A stretch of 12,263 nt of DNA from JAKAWW01 sp049966775 (GCA_049966775.1 JBMFTZ010000026.1:1-12263), one strand, 5' to 3'. Positions 6,595 to 12,263 are shown, numbered from the stretch's first letter. The notes: generated by a model from the letters alone, not told the origin. A program made the numbers and translations.

Positions 6595-6706
6595 TGGGCC
6601 TGGAGAGATTTGAACTCTCGACCTCCCGATATCTGCCTTCTGGTTGGGCTTTCTTCGAGAAAGCCCGTATCAGTCGGGCGCTCCAACCATGCTAAGCTAC
6701 AAGCCC
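6595..6706 (-). tRNA. tRNA-Ile(GAT) with 37-nt intron
   Basis: The gene spans 112 bases: exon 1 6706-6668, intron 6667-6631, exon 2 6630-6595. The mature tRNA is 75 nt and no CCA is encoded (it ends in discriminator A73 at 6595). The acceptor stem GGGCTTG/CAGGCCC pairs fully with one G-U. The D arm is GCTT/GAGC. Anticodon stem CCCGA/TCGGG closes the loop CTGATAA after splicing, the standard tRNA-Ile loop, with anticodon GAT at 6671-6669. The T arm GGAGAGATTTGAACTCTC (plus-strand reading) is canonical. The intron at 37/38 fits a relaxed bulge-helix-bulge: exon CUGA against intron GCAG (three pairs and one A-G mismatch), with bulges UA^C and AU^A. The 5' end overlaps the AMMECR1 stop codon. A TATA-like CTTTATAAAT at 6777-6768 inside AMMECR1 could give the tRNA its own promoter. 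Confidence 0.92.
6631..6667 (-). other. tRNA-Ile intron with stable hairpin
   Basis: The 37-nt archaeal intron contains a 9-bp perfect hairpin (GGGCTTTCT, loop CGA, AGAAAGCCC; 6666-6646). A single-stranded AACCAGAAG and the GCAG that pairs with the anticodon loop follow. Its first five bases, CGGGC, can instead pair with exon bases GCCCG (6679-6675). Confidence 0.8.
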
Positions 6707-7314
6707 TTTAAGTTTACCTCCCTTACGTTGCCTCCGGGTTCCTCCTCCCTGAATATCTGTGTTTCGAATTTATAAAGCTTTACGTCTGCGCGCTTCCAGT
6801 AGCTTACCGGTAGTCCGGCCTTTATGCACGTCTCCTCCAGGAACTGTTCTTTGTTCCATTTCTCCTCGACAGGCACAATCGGTAGGAGCAGGCCGCTGTA
6901 AAATCCATACTCAATGAGCAGGCCGTCCCTGCCGACCTCTATGCCGTCCAGCCTTTTCTTGAAGTCCTTCTCCAGCTCCTTTGGTTCGGAGAGTATGCTC
7001 ACCTCTACTACCAGGCTGTCAAGCTCGTGCACCGAAACGGGCACAAATCTCGGATCATCGAATGCAGCGCCAAGCGCCGCGTCGAGCAGCGAGCTTTTTA
7101 TGGGGCCTATCGCCTTTGGGAAGCCGATGCATCCGCGCAGTGTCTTTGTGGGGTAGTGCTCCAGCGTGACAAACACGCCATAGTAGTCGTTGAATTGCTC
7201 TATGCTGCTTTCAACCACACGCTTGTCGAAGTGCGGGTTTCTAATGTACAGCTCTATCGCGTTCCTTGCCACCCTAACCAGCGTTCTGCCCTCCTCTATA
7301 TTATATACGTGCAT
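6697..7314 (-). CDS. AMMECR1-domain protein
   Basis: A 205-residue protein belonging to the AMMECR1 family (TIGR00296 type), conserved from archaea to humans with no settled biochemical role. The invariant core LRGCIGFP is at residues 59-66, within VFVTLEHYPTKTLRGCIGF. Also conserved are AFDDPRF (84-90), VEVSILSEP (103-111) and the C-terminal LYKFETQIF. Length is normal. ATG 7314 is chosen: GGTG at 7323-7320 lies five bases upstream. TTG 7317, one codon earlier, is less likely. A TATA-like TAAATATATAT at 7367-7357 suits a 20-base leader. The last codons (GGC TTG TAG plus the G of AAG) are bases 1-10 of the downstream tRNA-Ile, so the stop is tRNA U8-A9-G10. In many genomes this domain is fused to or sits beside Memo and radical-SAM partners; neither is present here. 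Confidence 0.93.
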   Translation of the reverse strand: MHVYNIEEGRTLVRVARNAIELYIRNPHFDKRVVESSIEQFNDYYGVFVTLEHYPTKTLRGCIGFPKAIGPIKSSLLDAALGAAFDDPRFVPVSVHELDSLVVEVSILSEPKELEKDFKKRLDGIEVGRDGLLIEYGFYSGLLLPIVPVEEKWNKEQFLEETCIKAGLPVSYWKRADVKLYKFETQIFREEEPGGNVREVNLKGL

Positions 7315-7356
7315 CAAAGCACCATAGCCACAAAATGATTATAAACTATGCTATTG

Positions 7357-7367
7357 ATATATATTTA
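7357..7367 (-). promoter_or_regulatory. TATA box of the AMMECR1/tRNA-Ile unit
   Basis: On the minus strand this reads TAAATATATAT, about 45 bases before ATG 7314. It predicts a start near 7333 and a leader that includes GGTG. CTTATAATC-like sequence nearer the gene (7346-7337) is an alternative that would make the transcript leaderless. Confidence 0.45.
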
Positions 7368-7418
7368 TCTTTATAGCTCTTAATATTTATGGTGCCCTTA
7401 CCAATAATAATACTGTTG

Positions 7419-7426
7419 CTTATATA
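7419..7426 (+). promoter_or_regulatory. TATA box of the 7458-12219 operon
   Basis: CTTATATA lies about 35 bases before the GTG start at 7458, so transcription would start near 7448-7452, at or just inside the GTGATCAA that serves as Shine-Dalgarno. I see no comparable promoter in the later gene junctions, which overlap or are separated by only 0-4 bases. Confidence 0.55.
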
Positions 7427-7457
7427 GGATAACAGAGCGCTCAAAACCTGTGATCAA

Positions 7458-8309
7458 GTGGCGGATGACAACATTATAAAGAGGCTTGCGTTTAGGCTTG
7501 TCAAGAGGCACATGGCGGGCTTTACAATAGAGTCCGCGCTCAATGCGGTGCGTATGCTCAACGCCAGGAAGCTGCACGCGACAGTCACCTTCTTGAACGA
7601 GCACGTCTACGACCGTGTCAAGGCAAAATACAATACCAACGCATACGTGCAGCTCGTCAAGCAGCTCTCAAGGTTGCATCTTGACGCTGGCATATCGCTA
7701 AGGCTCAGCCAGCTCGGCTACACCGTAGATAACGGCTTCGGCGAGCGCAATCTGATTGACGTGCTTAATGCAGCAGAAGAAGGCGAGAAGCAGATATGGA
7801 TCGAGCGGGAAGACGGGTTGCCAGATGTGCCGAGATTGTACAAGAAGCTCGTGCAGAAGCACAAGCACCTGGGTGTTGAAGTGCCAATGGGCTACGAGGG
7901 CGTAAGCAAGGCCTACAACGTGAAGGTAAGGTATTATACTCACAGCGCGCGCGCATCCGGCAAGGCCGATGATACAAAGAGCGCTTTGCAAGAGTTTGCC
8001 AGGGGGGTGGCCTATCTTGCAGATAGGGCAGGCAGCGTTACTGTTTTGGGAAAGGACTACGATGTATTGTCAAAGGTTATAAGCTCATCCCCTGGCAAAA
8101 GGAATTTAATATTTGAACTACCATTAGGGTATGAGAAAAAGGCAGCTAAGGAGGGCAAGCAAGTGCGTGCGATGAGCGTCTACGTGCCGTACGGCAAGGA
8201 TTGGGTCCCATACATAATATCAAGCATAGCTGAAGGTAGGGTGAAGAAGGTTGCAACAGCGCTTCTTGATGGCGAAAGCGAAAAGAGGGGCAATGTGAAT
8301 GCAGGCTAA
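7458..8309 (+). CDS. Proline-dehydrogenase-like TIM-barrel protein with altered active site
   Basis: The 283 residues follow the layout of monofunctional proline dehydrogenase (FAD-dependent, proline to pyrroline-5-carboxylate). The best matches are GISLRLSQLG (78-87, usually S-V-K-L-T-Q-L-G), NLIFELPLG (216-224, usually FQMLYG) and SVYVPYGKDWVPY (240-252). However, the Lys matching E. coli PutA Lys329 is Arg82. The Arg pair that holds the substrate carboxylate (PutA Arg555/556, in YxxRR) is Ser255-Ser256 in YIISS. The strands usually reading RLVKGAY and ATHD are also unlike the family (VKVRYYTH at 155-162; VTVLGKD at 194-200). The fold therefore looks kept while proline oxidation is doubtful. 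Start GTG 7458 follows GTGATC; no earlier start suits the promoter. The stop overlaps the SDR gene by 11 bases. No P5C dehydrogenase is in the window. Confidence 0.72.
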   Translation: MADDNIIKRLAFRLVKRHMAGFTIESALNAVRMLNARKLHATVTFLNEHVYDRVKAKYNTNAYVQLVKQLSRLHLDAGISLRLSQLGYTVDNGFGERNLIDVLNAAEEGEKQIWIEREDGLPDVPRLYKKLVQKHKHLGVEVPMGYEGVSKAYNVKVRYYTHSARASGKADDTKSALQEFARGVAYLADRAGSVTVLGKDYDVLSKVISSSPGKRNLIFELPLGYEKKAAKEGKQVRAMSVYVPYGKDWVPYIISSIAEGRVKKVATALLDGESEKRGNVNAG

Positions 8310-9372
8310 AGGCAGCAATGGAAGCAAGGGGGGCACGTCAGCCCATGGCATGGGCAGGGTGCTTATTACCGGAGCCACAAGCCAGCTCGGCATAAACCTC
8401 GCCCGAACCCTTATAAAAATGGGCTATGAAGTAAGAATCCTTGCTCAGACAGGCCCTGAGCTTTACGGCGAATGGAGCAAGCTGCCTCCCGGGGTAATAC
8501 CTTTTGTAGGAGACTTTACGCTCAAAGGAGATAACGACATGAACGTTCTTATCGATGCGTGTAGGGACGTTGACGTTGTGTTCCATGTGGGCGGCGCGGA
8601 ATACAACTACAAGAACACATATGCTAAGCTCATCGAGACCAATGTGGTCGGCACGGAAAACATGATAACCGCATATATGGAAGCGAACAAGAATAGCGGC
8701 AAAAACCTGCGCTTCATATTTACCAGCACCACAAGCGTATACGGGTACAAACGCCCGGGCGAGATCTTGACCGAAGACGCAGATACAAGACCCACTCACG
8801 GCTATCCCGAAAGCAAGCTCATGGCCGAAAAGGTCATCAATGCATTCGGCGCAGCAAACAAGAGCTTGCGTTACACGATACTGAGGCTCAGCAAGCTCTA
8901 TGGCATAGGCTACGAGAGCTCATTCTTCAAGGTGTTCAAGCTCCTGATGGAAAGAAAGGCCAACTATATCGGAAGTGGTGGCAACCACATAACGCTGTTG
9001 CATGTTGACGATGCGGTGCGCGCCCTTGTGATGAGCGCCCAAGAGCCGGACGGTGCCAACCGCGTGTATAACGTTTCTGATGGTGTTCCATACACGATGA
9101 AAGAACTTCTGGGCTTGGCTGCGCACATGCTCGGTGTGGAGCCGCCCAAGAAGAGCGTAAACCCGCTGCTCGCCCGCATAATCGCCTCAAGGGAGCACGG
9201 TATACAATACGACGAGTTCGAGTTCCTTACAAGCGACAGGATTATAAGTATTGAAAAGATAAAAAAGGAGCTCGGTTTCATTCCTTCCGTAAAAATTGAA
9301 GAAGGCGCAAACGAGCTGATTGATGCTTTCAAAAAAGAAAAAGTTGGTGTGTATGAAAAAAGGCAAAGTTGA
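8299..9372 (+). CDS. NAD(P)-dependent epimerase/dehydratase (extended SDR)
   Basis: A nucleotide-sugar epimerase/dehydratase-type or related short-chain dehydrogenase. The Rossmann start VLITGATSQLG (21-31) holds the GxxGxxG-type loop, with Ser28 replacing the middle Gly. GDFT (71-74) and VVFHVGG (93-99) follow. The catalytic serine region is FTSTTSVYG (141-149), with Tyr169 and Lys173 in YPESK. The C-terminal domain has LHVDDAVRAL (234-243) and VYNVSDG (257-263), usual for the extended family, and ends with the LGFIPSV element. The substrate cannot be told from sequence. ATG 8299 overlaps the previous gene by 11 bases, with GGGG at 8287-8290 upstream. It adds 17 low-complexity residues before the second Met (8350), which starts directly at the Rossmann fold and could be the true start. 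The 3' end overlaps the GGGP synthase start by 20 bases. Confidence 0.88.
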   Translation: MQAKGSNGSKGGTSAHGMGRVLITGATSQLGINLARTLIKMGYEVRILAQTGPELYGEWSKLPPGVIPFVGDFTLKGDNDMNVLIDACRDVDVVFHVGGAEYNYKNTYAKLIETNVVGTENMITAYMEANKNSGKNLRFIFTSTTSVYGYKRPGEILTEDADTRPTHGYPESKLMAEKVINAFGAANKSLRYTILRLSKLYGIGYESSFFKVFKLLMERKANYIGSGGNHITLLHVDDAVRALVMSAQEPDGANRVYNVSDGVPYTMKELLGLAAHMLGVEPPKKSVNPLLARIIASREHGIQYDEFEFLTSDRIISIEKIKKELGFIPSVKIEEGANELIDAFKKEKVGVYEKRQS

Positions 9373-10144
9373 GCTATACATAAACGAGATGCTGGAATCG
9401 AAAGGCGCGCTGCTCTTCAGTCTTATAGACCCTGTGGACTACAAGGACAAGGACGACATAATAAAGACCGTCAAAAGCCTTGTCGAAGGCGGTGCCGACG
9501 CGGTGCTCATAGGGGGGAGCACTGAAGTGCAGGGCGAATTTCTTGACGAGGTCGCCAGGGAGATAAAGGATTTCATAGACGTGCCGCTCATACTCTTCCC
9601 AGGCAACATCTCTTCAATAACACGTTACGCAGATGCGATATATTTTATGTCGCTGCTCAATGCAAGGAACCCATACTGGATAATACAGGCGCAGATGCTT
9701 TCGGGTATGACCATAAAGAAGTTTGGCATAGAGCCGCTGCCTGTGGGCTATATAGTGGTTGCCCCTGGCGGCACGGTCGGCTGGGTTGGCGACGCTAACT
9801 TGGTGCCCAGGGAAAAGCCGAGGCTGGCCGCATCCCTCGCCCTCGCAGGCGAATTCCTTGGCAACAGGTTCGTGATTACCGATACCGGATCAAATCCGAG
9901 GCTGCAGCACGCGGGGCATGTGCCTGTGGAGATGATACACGCGGTAAAGTCTTCGATAACCGTGCCGTACATAGTGGCCGGAGGCATAATGACGCCCAGC
10001 GACCTGAAGCGCGTCTATTCCAGCGGTGCGGACATAGCCCAGATAGGTACTGCGTTTGAGGACGCTGACCACGTGCTGCAGAGGATACATGCATTTACAA
10101 GGATAACAAAAGAGGAAGGCAGGAAAAAGTTGGGCAGAGCGTAA
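9353..10144 (+). CDS. Geranylgeranylglyceryl phosphate synthase (GGGPS)
   Basis: Makes the first ether bond of archaeal membrane lipids by joining sn-glycerol-1-phosphate to geranylgeranyl diphosphate. The 263 residues form a TIM barrel with clear family motifs: FSLIDP (22-27, Mg-binding Asp26), LIGGST (52-57), ILFPGN (80-85), YFMSLLNARNPYWI (97-110), VGYIVVAPGGTVGWVGDA (131-148) and the phosphate-binding ends VAGGIMTP (208-215) and IGTAFED (231-237). The RNPYWI and PGGTVGWVGDA signatures match the group II type. The G1P-contacting Tyr-x-Glu of the family (usually YLEAGSG) reads ITDTGSN at 175-181, a notable change. ATG 9353 follows GGTG at 9346-9349 by three bases. The longer reading from TTG 9320 adds a lysine-rich stretch with no support. 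It overlaps the SDR gene by 20 bases. Confidence 0.93.
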   Translation: MKKGKVELYINEMLESKGALLFSLIDPVDYKDKDDIIKTVKSLVEGGADAVLIGGSTEVQGEFLDEVAREIKDFIDVPLILFPGNISSITRYADAIYFMSLLNARNPYWIIQAQMLSGMTIKKFGIEPLPVGYIVVAPGGTVGWVGDANLVPREKPRLAASLALAGEFLGNRFVITDTGSNPRLQHAGHVPVEMIHAVKSSITVPYIVAGGIMTPSDLKRVYSSGADIAQIGTAFEDADHVLQRIHAFTRITKEEGRKKLGRA

Positions 10145-10148
10145 TGTC

Positions 10149-11252
10149 ATGCGCATGCTATACGGCCTGGAATTCCTATTCCTCGCCAGGGAGCTTAAGC
10201 AAGCTAACGGCTATTTCATAGACAATTTCTACGAGCTCGGCAAAGGCAGGTTCAGGCTCAAGCTCACAAGGAACGGAGAGCAGATGAACCTTTTGTGCGT
10301 GCTGCCGTACAGTGTGAGCAGCGCTTCGGTATTCGAGCGTGCCGGTACACCCACAAATTTCTCCATCGCGGCAAGGAAGCGCATCTGCGGTTTCAGAATC
10401 GTAGAAGTCTCAAGGCTGAACAATGACAGGATCATAATGTTCGAACTAAAGAAAGGCGCTGAAGGGGCTCGCGCAATACTGGAGCTGTTTGGAAAGGGCA
10501 ATTTTATTGTAACAGATCAAGCAGGCAAAATAACGCTAGCGTATATGCAGCATAAGTTCAGCGACAGGGAGGTGCGTATAGGAGAGCAGTATGTACCCCC
10601 AAAGAGCGAAGCGGTTGACTTGCTGGATAGCGCCAGTGTGAGTAAAGCCATTGCGGATGCTACCACTGGCGACTCCGGCATATCAGAGGCATTGCAAAAA
10701 AAGCTCCAGGTAGGGAAGCCCTATGTGGCGCAGATACTCGCCGACATTGGCGTTGATGCAAAAGCAAAGCAGGTGGAGTTCAACTCCGCAAAGCAAAAGA
10801 GATTCAAGGAAGAGCTTGAAGACTACATGAGTGGCAGCAAGGGCTTCTACCTGTATAAGAATAATAGCGTTCCTGTAGATTTTTCCGTGGGCATGCTAGA
10901 AAAATACGAAGGCTTTGAAGCCGTAAGATTTGATTCGATAAATGGCGTGCTCGCCGCTTTTTATGAGAGCGAGCCGATTGTCGAAAAGGAGAGCGCTGCC
11001 AATGTGGAGATTGAAAAGAGCATCGAAAAGCAGAAGGCGCTTATAGCCGAGACGGAAGCTGAAATAAGTGAAAGCAAGCGCAGTGCCGATTTCATCTTTG
11101 CCAACATGGAAGAGATAAACCGCATCATAGAGTACGCAAGGCGGAGCAAGCATGCGACCAAGGAGGAGCTTCAAAAGCTGAGCAAAAGTATAAAGATTAA
11201 AGATGTTGATTTAAAAAACAAAACAATAACAATAGAGATCGAAGATCAATGA
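10149..11252 (+). CDS. NFACT-N protein (Rqc2/NEMF/RqcH-like) lacking the NFACT-R domain
   Basis: Related to the ribosome quality-control factors Rqc2/NEMF and bacterial RqcH, which bind split 60S/50S subunits carrying stalled peptidyl-tRNA. The NFACT-N domain fills 1-150: LEFLFLARELKQANGYFIDNFY at the start (Glu8 where many have Asp), the DR dipeptide at 93-94 (NNDRIIMFEL) and ILELFGKGNFIVTDQAGKI (110-128). A helix-hairpin-helix-like part (185-225) follows, then VGMLEKYEGFEAVRFDSINGVLAAFYES (247-274) and a coiled coil (about 280-335). The protein ends at residue 367 in KDVDLKNKTITIEIEDQ, just where the NFACT-R (DUF814) domain should begin; archaeal homologues are usually about 600-700 residues. 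The stop TGA is followed after 4 bases by RNase Z, and no NFACT-R coding is seen nearby. ATG 10149 comes 4 bases after the GGGPS stop; ATG 10155 is an alternative. Confidence 0.83.
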   Translation: MRMLYGLEFLFLARELKQANGYFIDNFYELGKGRFRLKLTRNGEQMNLLCVLPYSVSSASVFERAGTPTNFSIAARKRICGFRIVEVSRLNNDRIIMFELKKGAEGARAILELFGKGNFIVTDQAGKITLAYMQHKFSDREVRIGEQYVPPKSEAVDLLDSASVSKAIADATTGDSGISEALQKKLQVGKPYVAQILADIGVDAKAKQVEFNSAKQKRFKEELEDYMSGSKGFYLYKNNSVPVDFSVGMLEKYEGFEAVRFDSINGVLAAFYESEPIVEKESAANVEIEKSIEKQKALIAETEAEISESKRSADFIFANMEEINRIIEYARRSKHATKEELQKLSKSIKIKDVDLKNKTITIEIEDQ

Positions 11253-11256
11253 TCGC

Positions 11257-12147
11257 ATGGCAAAGATAATATTCTTGGGCACGTCGGGCTCGACTCCCAC
11301 GAAGTCCAGAAATCTCCCCAGTGTGGCCCTCGAGTACAACGGTCGCATATATCTATTCGATTGCGGGGAAGGCACGCAGAGGCAGATGCTGAGATATTCT
11401 GTGAATATATCAAAGGTTGAAGCCATCTTCATATCGCACATTCACGGCGATCACATAATAGGCATAGCAGGCCTCGTGCGTACCTTGGCGCTCAACAAGC
11501 GGCAGCACCCTCTGTTTATATTTGTGCCGAGAGGCTACGAAGGCGCGGCGTCGCAGCTTTTGAGCTTTGACAAGGCCCTGATAGGTTTTCCAATATTCGT
11601 AAAGCCGATAAGCTCCGGTATAATATACAAGGGGGACGGCTTTGCAGTGAAGGCTTTGAAGCTCGTCCATTTCGTGCCCACTTTCGGCTTTGTATTCAAA
11701 GAAGATGATAAAATCAGGTTCCTAAAGGAAAAAGCTGCATCAGCAGGACTTAAGGGTGAGATGTATTCGCAGCTGCTTAGCAAGGGACGCCTTACAGTAA
11801 ACGGCAAGAGCATAGCGTTAAAAGATGTGACCTATGCGGAGCGCGGACTGAAAATTGTATATATAGCAGACACGCGCCCAACTCAAGGCGTGGTGGTCGC
11901 AGCTCGCGGAGCAGACCTGTTAATACACGAAGCGACATTTTCGGCTTCCGAGGCGGGATTAGCAAAAGAGAGGAAGCACTCTACAAGCGAGGAAGCGGCG
12001 CGCATAGCAAAGAAAGCTGGTGCCAAAAGGCTTGTGCTGATGCACATAAGCGCAAGATATAAGAGCACTGCAAAAATATTAAAAGAATCAAGGAGCATAT
12101 TCCCCAGTACAGATGTGGCAAAAGATGGCATGGTAATAACGCTTTGA
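11257..12147 (+). CDS. rnz: Ribonuclease Z (tRNA 3' endonuclease)
   Basis: Cuts precursor tRNAs just after the discriminator base so that CCA can be added, which is needed here since neither tRNA in the window encodes CCA. The 296 residues form a metallo-beta-lactamase fold with the full set of motifs: GTSGSTPT (8-15), FDCGEGTQRQ (34-43), zinc motif HIHGDH (61-66), His138 (VHFVPTFGF), Asp205 (YIADTRP, usually GDTRP), IHEATF (223-228), His241 (KHSTSEEAA) and His263 (LMHISARY). The length is typical for the short, tRNase Z-S form. ATG 11257 is 4 bases after the NFACT stop. Its TGA (12145-12147) directly abuts the first base of tRNA-Val, so RNase P cleavage would leave an mRNA ending exactly at the stop codon. 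Confidence 0.96.
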   Translation: MAKIIFLGTSGSTPTKSRNLPSVALEYNGRIYLFDCGEGTQRQMLRYSVNISKVEAIFISHIHGDHIIGIAGLVRTLALNKRQHPLFIFVPRGYEGAASQLLSFDKALIGFPIFVKPISSGIIYKGDGFAVKALKLVHFVPTFGFVFKEDDKIRFLKEKAASAGLKGEMYSQLLSKGRLTVNGKSIALKDVTYAERGLKIVYIADTRPTQGVVVAARGADLLIHEATFSASEAGLAKERKHSTSEEAARIAKKAGAKRLVLMHISARYKSTAKILKESRSIFPSTDVAKDGMVITL

Positions 12148-12219
12148 GGGCTCGTAGTCGAATGGTAAGACGTCACCTTGACAAGGTGAAGATCCGGAGT
12201 TCGATTCTCCGCGGGCCCA
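12148..12219 (+). tRNA. tRNA-Val(GAC)
   Basis: 72 nt, no intron, no encoded CCA. The acceptor stem GGGCTCG/CGGGCCC pairs throughout (one G-U) with discriminator A at 12219. The D arm is GTC/GAC with loop GAATGGTAA. Anticodon stem TCACC/GGTGA closes the loop TTGACAA, giving anticodon GAC at 12180-12182. The T arm CGGAG-TTCGATT-CTCCG is canonical. It follows the RNase Z stop with no gap, so it is probably cotranscribed with the operon; AAAATATTAAAAG at about 12073-12085 could be a weak promoter of its own. Confidence 0.95.
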
Positions 12220-12230
12220 TTTTTTGTTTT
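12220..12230 (+). terminator. T-tract terminator after tRNA-Val
   Basis: Six T, G, four T begin right after the tRNA discriminator base. This is the expected archaeal intrinsic stop for the whole 7458-12219 operon. The last 33 bases of the window hold nothing I can assign. Confidence 0.7.
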
Positions 12231-12263
12231 CGAGGGAGCTTGGTTCAATCTCTAGCGTGTGGT

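Noticed and set aside
6595..6706. Reading the minus-strand tRNA as an intronless tRNA-Ser (UGA) with a long variable arm, using stem GCCCG/CGGGC
   Set aside because: That loop (ACTGATA) lacks U33. Removing 37 nt instead gives the exact tRNA-Ile loop CTGATAA and a fully paired CCCGA/TCGGG stem.
6914..7338. Plus-strand frames opposite AMMECR1
   Set aside because: Shadow frames; AMMECR1 is a clear family match on the minus strand.
9320..9352. TTG 9320 as GGGP synthase start, adding 11 residues (MMLSKKKKLVC)
   Set aside because: No Shine-Dalgarno at proper distance, and the family begins near MKKGKVELY; GGTG at 9346-9349 supports ATG 9353.
11883..12248. Minus-strand open frame of 121 codons across the RNase Z end and tRNA-Val, reading ENRTPDLHLVK and similar
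   Set aside because: The characteristic peptide is simply the reverse complement of tRNA-Val translated, a well-known kind of spurious protein; the rest is antisense to RNase Z.
12231..12263. T-loop-like GGTTCAATC near the right edge
   Set aside because: Flanking bases do not pair as a T stem, and no acceptor or anticodon arm is visible before the window ends.
1..12263. CRISPR arrays, insertion sequences, prophage or integrase genes
   Set aside because: No repeated spacers, transposase or recombinase motifs, or long terminal inverted repeats seen on either strand.

Overview
The window looks archaeal. It carries TFB, an archaeal-type proteasome beta subunit, the termination nuclease FttA/aCPSF1, a TRAM-domain protein, GGGP synthase for archaeal ether lipids, AMMECR1, an archaeal RNase Z and a tRNA-Ile whose intron sits at position 37/38. 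TATA-like boxes stand about 25-30 bases before starts, and GGTG/GGTGAT Shine-Dalgarno motifs fit the archaeal 16S tail. Genes are short and tightly packed, many reading frames are orphans, and AGG/ATA codons are common. This suggests a small-genome DPANN-type archaeon, perhaps Micrarchaeota, but that placement is inference and has not been tested by phylogeny.

Layout. 1-1109 (+): the 3' part of tfb, then a small secreted or membrane protein rich in N-glycosylation sequons. 1187-1484 (+): a TRAM-domain RNA-binding protein with its own promoter. 1518-4266 (+): psmB followed by fttA, a pairing seen in other archaea. 4311-5939 (+): a 529-residue cysteine-free helical protein of unknown function. 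It converges with a 134-residue helical protein on the minus strand (5944-6348), with only 4 bp between the stops. 6349-6594: a non-coding stretch with TATA-like sequence, short repeats and a T-tract terminator for the minus strand. 6595-7314 (-): AMMECR1 running into an intron-containing tRNA-Ile(GAT). 7419-12230 (+): one compact operon of a proline-dehydrogenase-like protein, an SDR epimerase, GGGP synthase, a C-terminally short NFACT (Rqc2/NEMF-like) protein, RNase Z and tRNA-Val(GAC).

How the parts relate. Most genes concern transcription initiation and termination (TFB, FttA), RNA handling (TRAM, RNase Z, two tRNAs) and protein quality control (proteasome, NFACT). The most striking structural feature is that both tRNAs form the 3' end of a protein-coding transcription unit. 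The AMMECR1 stop codon is made from tRNA nucleotides U8-A9-G10. The RNase Z stop codon lies directly against tRNA-Val nucleotide 1. RNase P maturation of each tRNA would therefore also create, or destroy, the end of the mRNA. Other unusual points are a proline-dehydrogenase-fold protein lacking several catalytic residues, an NFACT protein lacking the NFACT-R domain, and a tRNA-Ile intron that can form a decoy anticodon arm.
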